From Rhynchosporium graminicola (Eukaryota; Ascomycota; Leotiomycetes; Helotiales; Ploettnerulaceae): a stretch of 64,000 nucleotides of DNA. The position numbers and the translations under genes were made by a program. A model generated the notes under the pieces. That model saw nothing but the letters and a program-made list of their open reading frames with translations, had not been told where the DNA came from and made no database searches. The stretch spans positions 51,018 to 115,017 of the forward strand of contig FJUW01000066.1 of NCBI GenBank assembly GCA_900074885.1. The letters run 5' to 3'. This document shows, one piece after another, positions 1 through 13,106 of this stretch (the stretch's first letter is position 1; every line of letters begins with the position of its first letter).

Positions 1-3000
1 TAAGAATATATCTTCCTTAAGTTCTAACTCTATAAATATATTCTTAATATCGTATTATTAGTATTCTAGATCCTCTTTAGTAACTATAGCTAAGAAAAGC
101 CTTAGTATATCTATCCTAACTATTAGCGCGAATATTTAGTCGTAATCGAGCTTATATACTTAGCTAAATCCTCTTACGACTAAGCGAGCTTTATATTACT
201 CTATATTCCTGTTTACTATAGTTTTTACTATATAGACTTATTTATAAGATACTAAGTTTAATCCCTCTAGTATAATAACTTCTCGGAACGTCTTATTTAT
301 ATATAGAGATAATATCTCTTTAGATATAAAAGCTATCTACTACTTTACTTATAAGCTAATTATTACTTCCTTATATATCTTTAGGATCTTAATACTTATA
401 ATTTCTATAGCTACGAGGGTAATCTCGATCTCGTTACTTATCTATTTATCCCTTATAGATAAGTCTTTCTAGTTAGTTCATATAGGTTATCCTTTTAGTA
501 GTATTTTCGCGATTATAGCTCTGATCCTCTTAGCTTCCCTTTAGTCTTCCGGTTCTGATCCTACTCTTTTCCTAGCTCGAGTAAAGTACTTAGGTACCTC
601 TTAGTTATTTATAAATTAATTAAGTTAACTAAAATTAACCTAAGTAATAGGAGTTCTATCTATAGAGGTATCTATAAGTACTCTATTCGTCGATTCCGAA
701 TCTCGGTCTAAGGCCTTAGGGATTAAATCTTATATCTAGTAATCTATTAGCGTTACTTTAATAGAGTTATCCTAATACTCTAGAGTTAGTTCCGCTAATC
801 CTAGTGTTCTAATTAGTAAGATGGACTTATAAGTCGATCGTGCTAATACTAGTGCGTTCGCAGGTCTATCCTATATAGTCTTTAGGTTATCTTTAGGTAT
901 CTTATCTAGTAAGACGATCTTAGGAGTATAATCTGATATATCCTCTTTAGTAAAGCTTAAGACGTTTATTAGTAGAATAAATAAAAGTATTTCTACTCGC
1001 AGATTTTCTATTATATTAACCTTTTCGCTGATTTCCTTAGGTACTCTAAGTCTCCCGCGAGCTCTTCTATCTAGAGCGATATTTATAGTTCCTTATAATC
1101 TAGCTATATAATTCCGAAGTCTTAGGTCGACTAATCTTCTATTACTACTTTTCTTAATAATAACCCTACTTATTATAATCGTTAAGCCTCTTTCGGGAGA
1201 GTAGATCTTAAAGTGCTTAGTTATGTTTTCCGAATATCCTATAAAGACTCTAACTCTATTAGAGTTAACGAGCTTATCGTAACGCTTACTTATAGGGAAA
1301 GTTTTCTTATTTATATATTAGAAGTATTTACTCCTCTATTTACGAATATAGTCGATTAATAGTATTTCTCCGGTAAAGGCTTTTATAAAGCAAGTCTTTT
1401 AATTGTTAATTATTAGTCTAGTAATAGTACGGTTTCTTATATACGAATCAGCTTCAGCGGCTTCGTCCCAGAATTCTAGTAGTAGCTATACTTCTTTAAG
1501 TATTATACGTATATCGAATTCCATAGTCTAAATTAATCTTTCAATAGGTCTATTCTAGTGCAATAATATAATAGTCGTTAATTATACAAGTATTCTATCT
1601 TTAGCTTTCTAATTAGAGGTAGCTTTTAATAATTCCGATATATTATCAGATCTCGCGCGTTTAATCTTCTTTCCGGATTATAGCTTAACTCCGAGTTTCT
1701 AGTCCTTAAGTACCTAGTAGGTATCGCTCTTAGCTTTCAGTAGAATTACCTAATCTCGTCGAGAATAGATATTAATAATTATTAGAAAGTAGCAGTTTCC
1801 CTATATTATAAGCGGAAATAGTCTAGTGATATCGAATTATACTAGATCGAGGATCTCAGTAGGCTAGAGACTTAGTTACTTTAGAATTCGGTTCTTTATT
1901 TTCGTAAGAGTATATATATCGTAGATATTTAGATCCTTAAGGATCTTAATTCTCTTCTAGAGTATAATTACTTTATATAAGTTCTGAATCTTATTAGGTC
2001 TAAGATATATAAATTATTAATAGTACTTAAGGTATTATTCGAGCTCTTTTCCTTCTGCGTTATCCTAGTTATCTGCAGTATTCTCGTCTGCTTCGGCAGC
2101 TAGAAGTACTTTTAGCTTATACGCTAGCTATTTACGTTAGCTATAATTAACTTATCTATTACTAATTACTTATTTATTAAAGGCTTTAGAGATATGTTTT
2201 ATAATATATAAGCCTTAAAATTATATTACTTTTAAGACTTTCTTATTACTTTTTATAGTCTAGATACTTTTATTATCGAACTTTCCGAGGTAACTACTTT
2301 TATAGAGTTTCTTTATAGAGATCAAATTAATACCTAGTTTAGGAATAAAGAGTATATTATCTAAATTATAGGAAGTGAAGTTCTATCTATAGCTTTAACT
2401 AGCGCTATTCCTTATATATAAGAAGATAGTATTCCTCCTCTTATTTATATATAGACTTTAGATATTAGCTTTAATTCCCTAAATAAGTAGAGTTAGTTAG
2501 TTATAGATAAACTTACGCCTATATTAATTACTTAGTCTTCAGGAGTACTCTTACTTATTAATTCTTTTAATAATATAACTTTCTCTATAGTATTATTATT
2601 AGAACTAGATAATTTACTTATATCTCTTCCGGAGTCTTCTGATTCCTAATTAGTATCTAAATTTAATTCTACGATAGTAGTATATCCTCTTTTCTTATAT
2701 CGCGAGACTCTAGATTTTAGCTTAGTAGAGCGTTCGTTTTTACTAGTTTAAGAAGATCGCGATTTCTTATCTTTAACTCGTGATCTAGTCTTATAAGTTA
2801 ATTTATTATACTTCTTCCTTTCTTTTTCTAAACGAAAGTTCTTAGTATACTCTCTACTTATAGTCTAGAATTCGCAGTTAGTAATAAAGTAATTACTAGA
2901 TCCGCAGCAGAAACACTTACTAGAAATACTTATTATACTTCGGTCTAATAAGCTACTATTCTCTTAAGAATAATAGTTCGGGTGATAATATACCTACTTA

Positions 3001-3790
3001 TACTATTTCTATACTATATATACCCTTTCTTTACTATAGTTATTACTCTTAGTACCTAGGTCTTATAGTATTAATTTATACTCTTCTAAGGCTTTCACCT
3101 TTTCGTTAGTAGTTATTATAAGCTATAGTCTAAGGCTTTTAAGGAAAGTAATATAGTAACCTTGCTTTCGGAGCGATAAGGTAAGTAAGTGGAAAAGGGC
3201 CTTATCGGAATATGATTTTCCTATTTCTATATTAATAGTAATAAGCTTCTTACGGTATTCCTTTAGGTTTCACTATAATCTATCTATCCTATCGTCCTTA
3301 TTAAATATAAAGGTCTAAATCTTCGTTATATATATATTCGCTATTAATAAGTTCGTTCTATTATATTTAACCTTTAGTTTAGTCTATAGTACTTCTACTG
3401 AATTATACTTATTAAGTAGTATAATATCATTATTACTAAGTCCTTCGATTATAATATCTAGGGCCTTCGAGTCGTCGGATACCTATTTCTCGGCTTTCTC
3501 TAGATTCTATATTCCGCTGAGCCTCTCGAAATCGCTCGTAAGGTCATCTATAGTTAATATCGATAGTATACTTTCGGAGGTAGTCTCTAGTATACTTTTA
3601 CCTTTTATTCCGTCTCGAGTTATCTAGGTAAAGTTAACCTTACTAGTATCTATTATATAGAATATACTCTTTCCCTTAATCTTGATTTTAGCTTATAGAA
3701 ACTATTTATTATAGTTCTTATAGCTTAAGATTAGTAGCTTATTATCTTTCCTTATTTTTATCCTATAGTTATCGCGCGGTACTCGATACA
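1..3790 (-). pseudogene. Copia-1 gag-pol, RIP-degraded, cut by window edge
   Basis: Ty1/Copia polyprotein read from high to low coordinates. Gag lies at about 2700-3770; its CCHC knuckle (2874-2918) reads C-x2-C-x4-Y-x4-C, with the His changed to Tyr. The integrase core at about 1630-1662 keeps the Copia R-S-D-N-x-x-E signature. Reverse transcriptase occupies about 1-430, with recognisable YKARLV-RGFSQ and DYD-FAP-VR blocks, and continues beyond the left edge. The domain order gag-integrase-RT is that of Copia, not Gypsy. Many in-frame TAG/TAA replace Gln or Trp codons, so no product is expected. The protease is too degraded for me to place exactly. This family differs from Copia-2 in the same window. 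Confidence 0.85.
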
Positions 3791-4549
3791 TTCGACTGGA
3801 TTTTCTATAAGTTAACTATAGTTAACTCAGTATATATATATAGTTAATAGATATTTATCTTTTACTAGCTATTAGTTTATATAGAGGCTATACTCGGTTT
3901 AAGAGTTACGAGTAGCTTACTTACTTACTACTCGACTTTATAATTATAAAGTTTCCTCTAAAGTCTACGAGTCGTAGAGTTATTTTTTATAAGAAATAAT
4001 CTTTCTTATTATCCTCGGATTATTATTACAGATCTCCCTCTAAAGTCTACAGGTCGTATAGTTAGTATTAAAGGCCTTCTTACTTATAGCTCTCCGGTTA
4101 TTATTAGCGCTCTTACATAGCCCTTTAGTCTTCTTACTTTAATTAGAATACCCTTATCTTACGTATTAGGGATTTTAATCGATCGCCTTACTTTCGTCGA
4201 TTATTAGTACTCTTACTTAGCCCTTTAGTCTTCTTACGTTAACTAGAATACCCCTATCTTACTTATTAAGGCTTAAATCGATCGCCTTACTTTTCGTCGA
4301 TTCGAAGTTACGTCCTGCCGGGGCTTATAGCCTATTGAAAGGAATATCCTTATTCTCGTATACCTGTAAGGACAGGGGTAATATTCACAGAGGAATTAGA
4401 TACTAGTAGGTTAGACTATTATCTTTATTAAGTGACCTTTCTACTTGAGTTATAACTTCTACTTAATCTATAATATATCCTAGATATTCCTTAATATCCG
4501 GGCCTATGCACTAGCTCTAGTCCCGATTAAGCTGCCACGTGATACTGCA
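3791..4549 (-). repeat. Copia-1 leader/LTR region with internal tandem repeats
   Basis: Non-coding stretch upstream of the Copia-1 gag, where the leader and 5' LTR should be. It contains two tandem duplications: a CCTCTAAAGTCTAC motif at 3955 and again at 4037 (period 82), and a unit of about 100 bp at 4101-4200 repeated at 4201-4301. I could not fix the LTR ends because no second LTR copy is in the window. The right limit is where Gypsy-A-like sequence begins. Confidence 0.5.
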
Positions 4550-4559
4550 CTGAATACTA

Positions 4560-5500
4560 ACTATTCTAATAGTATATATATATAAGATATATTATACTCT
4601 ATCTCTCTTCTTTTCTTTTTCTTATCTTTTTATTTCCTTAGTAGTAGACTATATAAGATCGCTCTTAGCCTCTCTACTTATTCTATCTTTACTCATATAT
4701 TATTTTAAGTCTTATACTATTATATTAAATTAAAAGATTAAAATAGCTAGAGATAACATATTATAATATCTTATTATTAAGTTAGTTATTTAACAACTAC
4801 TTATATATAGCTAAGATACTAGAGATCTCTCGGATAATTATAAATTAGAGTTTAATTCAGCTTATTATAAATAGTATAATAGAGAAGATCTTCGCTAATA
4901 CTCTTTTAATAACTCCTTTAGTATAAAGGAATTATAAATAGATTTTAAAAAAATATAATAAATACCTTAGAACTTTAACTTCTACATATTACTACTAAAA
5001 TAGCTTTAATATACTTCTTTTTAAGTTATTATTATAGCTTCTAACTAATAAACTAGAGATCTCTCTAATTCTAAAGGAACTCAATATAATTCTTCTTACT
5101 TTACTTCTGAACTTAATTTATTATACTTTTCATTACTTTAAATATCACTTATACTAGAGAATATCAATACTTCCTTAAGAAAGTATTAATTAAGAGAGAA
5201 AGGAAAATAAAAGCGAAATTTAGTAAAAGTATAATCGCTAAGTATTTTTACTTCTATAAATAACTCGAATCTAATCTATTTCCTCTTATAATAATTAGTA
5301 AACTAATAGAAAAAGAATAACTCTTGAGAAGATACTATAGATAGACTAATCTCTATATAAGATAAGTTCCTTATGTAAGTCCTTTACTTATCTTTAACTT
5401 TTTTACTAAAGCTAGTATTACAATCTCTATATATTCTAGAGTTTAATAAGCTAATAAACTTTATTCTAATATATAATACTAAGAGTAAAGATATTATTCC
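4560..5500 (+). mobile_element. Gypsy-A copy 1, 5' fragment
   Basis: From about 4572 to 4724 the sequence matches the 3' half of the Gypsy-A LTR (CTCTATCTCTCTTC, ATAAGATCGCTCTTAGCC, the end of U5). It then follows the Gypsy-A leader and start of gag, colinear with 6132-6920, before breaking off near 5500. The first ~100 bp expected for the LTR (4457-4560) do not match the other copies well, so U3 is either divergent or replaced. Heavily RIP-mutated and non-functional. Confidence 0.7.
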
Positions 5501-5863
5501 TAATAAACTATTATAAGCGCTATATACGCAATACCTGAAAAAACATATAATAAGAGGAGGCTCGGTTAGTATAAACCCGATCTGTAAACTTTAAGGTATC
5601 GTAATAAGAGGTAGAAAAGTATTTAATTCTTCTATATATAGTGGAGGCTAGAAGGTTATCTTAAAGATAACGTGGAACCTTAGTACTAATTAGTTCTGCT
5701 TTAGATTTTAGGAGGTTTAATATCCTTATATCTTTCCCCGATAGTATAAGTAATTACCCCTGATTATAAACTAGAATTAAAGTAACTAACTAAAGAAAGG
5801 AGGGAAAGGTAATACATTAATAAGATAAGTAAATATAAAGTAACGCTTTTAGTGTAAAGATAC
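5501..5863. other. Unassigned AT-rich spacer
   Basis: Between the two partial Gypsy-A copies. No reading frame and no similarity to other families in this window. A purine-rich run just before 5820 resembles a polypurine tract, but no LTR follows it in a convincing position. Probably a remnant of a third element. Confidence 0.3.
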
Positions 5864-6131
5864 TGTGACGACAGCTCACCTGGATATCATATGAGAAGAA
5901 GGATAGATACCAGGGCCCAAGTTCATAGGTATCCCGGTATAACTAGTGTCCGACCCGGTATACTATCGGGCTAGTACTAGCATATATATATAAGTTGCCT
6001 TACACTCTATCTCTCTTCTTCTTCCTTCCTTATCTTTTTATTTCCTTTATAGTAGACTATATAAGATCGCTCTTAGCCTCCTTACTTATTTATTCTTACT
6101 TATATACCGCCTCGAGTCTTATATTATTATA
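5864..6131 (+). repeat. Gypsy-A 5' LTR (copy 2)
   Basis: 268-bp LTR starting TGTGACGACAGCTCACC and ending ATTATTATA, the mutated form of GTCGTTACA. Length and both ends match the LTRs at 18365-18632, 25874-26141 and 53284-53551. It contains a TATATATATAAG promoter-like element near the U3/R boundary and a CT-rich stretch after it. Confidence 0.9.
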
Positions 6132-8164
6132 TTAAATAAAAAGATTAAGATAGCCGGAGATAGCTTATTATAATATCTTACTACTAAGTTAGTTATTTAA
6201 TAATTACTCGTATATAGCCGAGATACTAGAGATCTCTCGGATAGCTATAAATCAGGGTTTAATTTAGCTTATCGTAAAAAGTATAATAGAGGAGGTCTTC
6301 GCTAACGCTCCTTTAATAACCCCCTTAGTATAAAGGAATTATAGATAGATTTTAAAGAAGGTATAATAAATACCTCGGAACTTCAATTTCTATATATTAC
6401 TACTTAAATAGCCCTGATATACCTATTTTTAAGCTACTATTATAGCTCTTAACTAATAAACTAGAGACCCCTCCGGTTCTAGGGGAACTCGACGCGACTC
6501 CTCCTGCTCTACCTCCGAACCTAATCTATTATATCTTTCCTTACCCTAAACGTCTCTTATACTAGAGAACGTTAATACTTTATTAAGGAAGTACTAACTG
6601 AGAGAGAAAGGAAAATAAAAGCGAAATTCCCTAGGAGTATAATCACTAAGTACTCTTATTACTATAGATAACTCGAACCTGATCTATTCCCTCTTATAAC
6701 GATTAGAGGACTAAGAGGAAAAGAATAACTCTCTAGAAGAAACTATAGATAGACTAATCTCTATATAAGATAGGTTCCTTATAAGGGTCCCTCGCCTGTC
6801 TTCGACTCTCCTATTAGAACTAATACTATAATCTCTACGTATTCTAGAGTCTAATAAGCTAATAAACTCTATTCTGATATATAGTACCGAGAGAGAGGAT
6901 ACTATTCCTAATAAACTATCTCCTTCTCCTAGCGCCGAATCAGTGGAGTTACGCCTTAGGAAGTCTTATCTTACTAAGAAGATCCTGCCCCTAGATAATA
7001 GATCAGACCTTACTTTCCTTTAATAGAGAGTATCGATACGAGACTAGCTAGCTATAAACGCTAACTATTACCTTATAGACTTCTCCTAGCGCGTTCTCGT
7101 ATAGAGACTAGTTACTAGATTAGCTAAGGAGTATCTTACGCCTTAGTACTTTACTAACGAGTTTAAGACTAGTAATAAAATAATCTCCTTATTAGAGGAG
7201 AACTTTCTTACTAGTTTAGAAGAAGATAACTATTATAACGCTTTCTATTACTTAGAAATATAATAACCTAGCTATACCCGCGAGACTTTCACTGAGTTTT
7301 ATAGTCGATTTTAAAGCGCTATTATCTAAAGTAAAGTTAAAAAGAAAGAGTAGTCCTTCTATATATAGGATAAGATTATACTATTCTTACGTGCTTTAAC
7401 TCTTATTATTAAACTAATATAAAATAAGAATTACGCTTCTATAGTTAGATCCTTACTTTCTTTTAATACTAAGCGTTATTATAACTTAGAATATACTTAT
7501 CCTAAGAAAGCTACTGCCTAAGTATAGTATCGTAAGCTTACTATTACTACTACGACCTCTACTAGTTCTACTTCTTACTAGTCCTTAAGCTTAGCCCCTC
7601 GATAAACTACTCTCGTACTATACGTATATACTTCTACCCTAGTATAAGCTAGTACTCCTTCCGCGCTAAAACGCCTTACTACCTCGACCGGAGAACCCCT
7701 TAGGTATTATAGCTATAGATAGCTTAGTTATATTAAGCTAGATTACTCTAACTCGCTTAAGGTTTAATTAATCGATAAATTTCCGGAAGAGGAAAAAGTA
7801 ACCGAGGAAGTAGTAGAAGATATACCTTCCGAATTTAGACTAATACTAAAGAGAAACGATAAGGCCTAGGTAAAAACTCCTTCCTAGGTCTATATAAGTA
7901 TAATCTCTCTAATCTTAACCTTAACTCCCTAATAAGAGGTAAGTAATTTATATACCTAACTATAGTTAGTATAAATAAGCTAAGAGTCTCTATAAATAGC
8001 TTAATTAATACTAGAGCGAATAGTTATCTATTTATTAATCGTACTCTTACTAGACGACTATCAGGGGCCCTTAGTATTAAATCGAGCTACTACTCTATTC
8101 TATTCTAATATATAGTTTCTAATAGTTCGTTAGAACTTATATTACTTATTTTTTATATTTATAC
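6132..8164 (+). pseudogene. Gypsy-A copy 2 leader, gag and protease start
   Basis: Truncated 5' part of a Ty3/Gypsy element. A Gag frame runs to about 7950. Its zinc knuckle at about 7705-7750 has all four ligands changed to Tyr (Y-x2-Y-x4-Y-x4-Y in place of CCHC), as RIP of TGT/TGC/CAT codons predicts. The protease motif I-D-T-G-A, preserved in the full copy at 20506-20520, reads I-N-T-R-A here (about 8006-8020). The copy ends at 8164 where a Copia-2 LTR begins, exactly inside sequence that continues in the full copy (after about 20660). That marks the insertion point of the Copia element. Confidence 0.8.
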
Positions 8165-8632
8165 TGTGAAAATTAAAGGTGGAAATCGGCCAAAGGTCAG
8201 AATAACAGAATAATAAGTGATCAATTTGACTTGCTTTACTTACTTAAAGAGAGCTAACTACAGGAGAGATTCTAGCTACTTATATAGCTATATGAGCTCT
8301 CTAGAACATTCTATACTACGTAATACAGAACTCTATAGAAGAAGACACGTATACCGTAGAATCATACTACATTAGTAGTACGTTAGTAGAAACCTCTAGA
8401 AGTACGATATGCGTACTAGAAAGTAGTAGAACTCTATCGAGAACCTTCATGGTAACTCTAACAAAGTATACAGGGTACAGGCTATTAACAAGGTACAGGG
8501 TATAGGTGCCGGGTACAACAAGGTACATGCGCAGAGTACTGAACCAGGTACTAAAACTATATACTGACAAGGTACAGGGTGTGTATGCTAATGCAGGCAA
8601 AACTGACAAAGGTACTAGTTACAAATCCAACA
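8165..8632 (-). repeat. Copia-2 3' LTR
   Basis: In minus orientation it starts TGTTGGATTTGTAAC and ends AATTTTCACA. Homologous LTRs lie at 44169-44660 and 62376-62863 on the plus strand. The short open frame inside it (8367-8609) recurs at the same place in the other LTR copies and is a by-product of the LTR sequence, not a gene. Inserted in a Gypsy-A copy. Confidence 0.9.
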
Positions 8633-8789
8633 CGCCCTCTTTATCAGAGCCTTATAGTCAGTTTTAAAACAGAACTATATAAGGTAAATCACTAATCGAC
8701 TACCCTTAGGTTATTACAAAAGAAATATAATAAGGAATAGAAATGCCACCTCGTAGCTACCCTCCTAGGTTAAATAAACCTAATTCTCT

Positions 8790-11513
8790 TATAATAATCT
8801 GAATTATTAGCTCTAATAAGCTAGTTCAAGGTGTTTTATAAACTCCTTAAATTTAGGCCTATCTAGGGCTTTAGTAAACCCGTCTGCCTTTTACTTCAAA
8901 GTACTAATATAGATTAAATCTAGAGTACCTTAATTGATTAGGTCCCTTATAAAGTGGTACTTCACGGCTATATGCTTAGTTCTCTTACGGAATTAAGGGT
9001 TTTTAGAGAGTAATAAAGCGCTGTTATTATCAGTAAACACTAGGAACCTTTCTTAGAAGTAATAGCCTAATTCGGTAAGAAGTTATCTTATATAGACCGC
9101 TTCTTTAACTGCCGAATTAATAGCTATATATTTAGCTTCTATAGTAGACTAAGCTATAATCGATTGCAACTTCGACTTCCAAGAGAATAAGCAGCTTCCT
9201 ATATAGAAGGAATATCCGCTAGTGGACTTAGCTGTACTAATATCTCCGGCATAGTCAGAATCGCAGTATCCGCTAATGTATTTACTAGAGCTATTAATAT
9301 AAACTAAGCCTAGTTTAATAGAACCTTTAAGGTATCTAAGTACGTTCTTTATAGCTAAGATATGCGTATCGCTAGGGTTACTAGAAAACCTACCTAATTT
9401 GATTATAGCGTAGCTTATATTAGGCCTAGTAGCTAGCGTAAGGAATAGTAAGCAGCCTATTACTTGCTGAAACTATGATATATCTTCCTTAGTAGTCTTA
9501 TTAGGATTAGGTTCTAATTTAACCTTTGAATCTATAGGCGTATTCTTCGGTTTATAATCTGATAAGTCAAACCGAGCTAGTACCTTCTCTATATAGCTAG
9601 CTTAATAGAGCTTCATATAGCCCTGATCTCTATTATAGTTAATTTCAATACCTAAATAGTCTTTTATTAGCCCTAAGTCCTTGAGTTTAAAGAAGTGTTT
9701 TAATTCTTCGATTAAGGACTTAATAGTACTTATATTAGGGCTAATTAGAGCTAGATTATCCACGTATATAAAGATTATAATCTTAAGCTCTTTATTAACT
9801 AATATGCAATTTTCGGATAAGATTAACTTAAATCCGAATTTATTAACTAATACCTCTTTTAGCGTAATAAACTATAGTCTAGCTGATTACTTAAGACTAT
9901 ATAATACTTTCTAGAGTAGGAGGAGTTTATTAGCGTAATAATCTACGCCTTCCGGGGGGTAAATATATAAGGTATTAACATCTATATTACTCTGTGTAAA
10001 AGCGGAGATTATATCCATCTAATACATATACTACTTATAGAGTACTACTAAGGCAAATATAAGACGCTAAGCTATTTACTTAACTATACTAGCATATATA
10101 TCTAGGTAGTTTATACCGTATAATTACTTAAACCCTTTAGCTACGAATCTAGCTTTGAATTCGTAGTACTCGCTCTCTAGTTCTTTAATCTTATAGACCT
10201 AGCGAGTTTTTAGTAGTTTTATAGTCTTAGTATTACTATTAACTACTTTCCACGTATTATGATTTTCAAGGGAGGCAATTTCTTTATTTATAACTTTTAG
10301 CTAATAATCCTTATAAGGACTATTTATAGCTTCTTTATAGCTCTTAGGCTCGTAGATAACTACTTCCGGATCCTTTTTAATAAGGATTCTTTCCGGATCA
10401 GGTAATAGCCTAATTTCTTCGTCTGATTTAGAGCTAATAAAAGCCTAGTAAGCTAAATTAATAACGTTTTTATATACGCTATAAGCCTCTTTCTGCTCTT
10501 GAATTAATCGCTTATTATTCTGAATAGCTAAAGCTATATTAGGGTCTTTAGCGTGACTTCTAGTAGTAACGTTAAGTACCTAATAAGAGTAGTCCCTTCT
10601 ACGTTTTATACCTCGTTTAGGTATTTCTACTATAGGTGTTTCTTCGGCTATATCGTTAAAGAGATCAAGTTCTATATCTTCTATGACTTTTTCTTTTAAT
10701 GAATTATTAGCTATTTTATAGTTGATTTTCTCCGAGTTTTCAGCTCTAGATAAGTCTGATTTAGGAGTATTTATAGGTGAAGAAATCACGCGATTTAAAC
10801 AGTTAGAGGTCTCGCAATCGTTAAGTGTCTTATTAAAGGATTCTAATTCTTCCTTAGAGATTACTTTATCCTTAAAAGTTAAATCTTCCTTAATTAGGAC
10901 GTTTTTAGAGCTTATAATAGCTCTCTTCTCAGGTATATATACTAAGAAGTTATTTGCGGACTTATACCCTATAAGTATACCTCTATCGGACTTATCTTTA
11001 AACTTATTACTCCTTTTATTAATAAGAACGTAAGTAAGAGAGCCTAATACTCTAATATAATCAAGAGTAGGCTTTTTACTAAAGAGAACTTCAAAGGGAC
11101 TCTTTTTAATAACCGAATTATAAGAGCGATTCTTTATATAAGCTATTCCTTAGATTATTTAAAGCTAAAGGAATAAGAGTATATTCTTATCTGTATAGAT
11201 AGCTATAAGCCTTTCTATAATATATCGATTTAAACGCTCTGCTATACTGTTTTACTCAGGAGAGTAAGGACTAGTATATTCACAAATAATACCTTTATCT
11301 TTATAAAAGATAGTCTATTTATTAGATTTAAACTCCCTAGCGTTATCTAGCTTAAAGGCTCTAATTTTAGCGACGATTTTTGATTTACTTTACTTAAATT
11401 AAGTAGTTATTATATTATACCACTCGATTAAGGTATCGTAGGCCTTAGCCTTATGTTTTAGAGCGTATACCTAAATAGCTCTAGAGCCTCTATATATAAT
11501 AGTTAAGAAGAAT
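8790..11513 (-). pseudogene. Copia-2 integrase C-terminus, reverse transcriptase, RNase H
   Basis: Well-preserved Copia polymerase half. From high to low coordinates: integrase core with LDN-REF and the SPEQNSIAERLNR block near 11230-11370; a linker that includes the open stretch 10580-10789; RT with the Y-V-D-N box at about 9750-9770 (normally Y-V-D-D); and RNase H ending with KHIAVKYHFIRD near 8940-9000. The second Asp of the RT active site is lost through TG to TA on the coding strand. Stops are mostly TAG/TAA at Gln/Trp positions. Interrupted at 11513-11518 by the nested TR-GAG element; the integrase resumes at 14980. Confidence 0.9.
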
Positions 11514-11518
11514 CTTTC

Positions 11519-11720
11519 TGTAACGATATAAGACTTAAGGCGGTATACAAGTAAGAATAAATAAGTAGGGAAGCTAAGAGCGATCTTATATAGTCTAGTA
11601 CGAAGGAAACAGAAAGATATAGAGCTCTGAAGAAGTCTGCACCTTCTATATATATAAGGAGGGTATACCTAAGGCACCGATACTAGCCCGTATCTGCCAC
11701 GTATACTATGCGCTATTATA
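11519..11720 (-). repeat. TR-GAG 3' LTR (copy 2)
   Basis: Reads TGTAACGATATAAGAC at its left end on the plus strand, the complement of the LTR end. The last 11 bases on the right are a RIP-mutated TGTGACGGCGC. A polypurine tract (GAAGAGGGTAA on the minus strand) abuts it at 11721-11735, confirming orientation. Confidence 0.85.
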
Positions 11721-11853
11721 TTACCCTCTTCCAAGATAAAAGCTCGCCCTCGAGCCTTTAAAGGTAAATAAAAAACGAAAGAAAAGAGAGTTAAATCTAG
11801 TCGAATTCTAAATAAAATCTAAGTGATTATTAATCTAAAGCGTAAGACGCAAA

Positions 11854-12834
11854 TCACTTCTTCTTCGTCTTTAATATCGGATAATCTCCCTTACAATAAC
11901 CGTGCTTCTTATAGTAGTAATACTATACTTCCTCGATAGGTATTAAGGGCTCAGAAGACGTACTAACTATCGGTAGAGCTAGAGTAGCTCGAGGTATTAA
12001 AGGTAGTCGAGAGAGTTCCAAATCGAGTGCCGTAAGAGAAGAGACTATAGCTGAATAATCAGTCTTCTAAGAGTACTTAATTAGAGCGGCAGCTATACGT
12101 AGCCGTATAGTAAGCTTTAGCTAGAGGTAAAAGTACTACTCTGATTTAGCTATACCTCCGAGAATTGCTGAGCTTTAGAACTTTATACGGAATTATAAAA
12201 AGGACTCCTTTTTCATTAAAAGCTTATGAAATTCGGTCCGATACTGCTCCGTTTCGAGTCCGGAAAGTTAATAAGAAGCGAGTACTGAAATTATCTCTTT
12301 AGTAGAGGAGAAAGGCGTAATTTCCGAGAGATACTATAGTTCTAAGTAACCTCTTATAAGGCTAGAAGTAGAGCTCTAGACTAGCGCTTTATAAGTACGC
12401 GTAGTCGGATATCAGTCTGAATTAACTTCTAGTCAGTCCTAAATAGAAGTATACTATTAGCTAAAAGACAAGTTAATCCCTATATTAAAATTATTAATAC
12501 TTTTAGTTAGTTACGACTTACTAGAGGTCCGTAAATTATTAATTAAAGAGTATTTAAGAGTAGGTTCTATTAGTAATTATAATACTGAGTTTACCGAAAG
12601 TCTAAGGTTTACCGAAGGTCTAGAGTTTATCGATTATACCTAAGTACGTAAAAATTCGGCAAATATCTATTCGATACGACTAATACTAATAGAAAGCTCC
12701 CGAGTAGTCGATTCTATCTATAATTAATAGTCTTTAATCGATTGAAGTAATTCTATAATAGGTACGGAATCAGAGGGGCTGCGAGAGTATTCCGGTGAAG
12801 CCGTAGGAGCTGGCTGAGCCTTCTTAGGAGGCAT
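11854..12834 (-). pseudogene. Duplicate of the TR-GAG gag (probable assembly artefact)
   Basis: Identical to 13107-14087, offset by 1253 bp. It lies left of the single N at 12886. The upstream half of the element (leader and 5' LTR) is missing from this copy, as expected if two overlapping contig ends were joined without merging. Confidence 0.7.
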
Positions 12835-13106
12835 AGTATTAGGTAAGCGAGGCTAAGCGAAGGTGATAGAATACTTGAAAGTTATNAGTCTGCACCTTCT
12901 ATATATATAAGGAGGGTATACCTAAGGCACCGATACTAGCCCGTATCTGCCACGTATACTATGCGCTATTATATTACCCTCTTCCAAGATAAAAGCTCGC
13001 CCTCGAGCCTTTAAAGGTAAATAAAAAACGAAAGAAAAGAGAGTTAAATCTAGTCGAATTCTAAATAAAATCTAAGTGATTATTAATCTAAAGCGTAAGA
13101 CGCAAA

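Noticed and set aside
8367..8609. Hydrophobic 80-codon frame, repeated at 44191-44454 and 62458-62712
   Set aside because: All three lie at the same position inside Copia-2 LTRs; the repeated TACCTTG/CAGGGTA motifs generate the frame. No coding evidence.
9681..9914. Plus-strand frame
   Set aside because: Antisense shadow of Copia-2 reverse transcriptase.
10722..11033. 103-codon plus-strand frame
   Set aside because: Antisense to the Copia-2 integrase-RT linker, which reads as real Copia protein on the minus strand.
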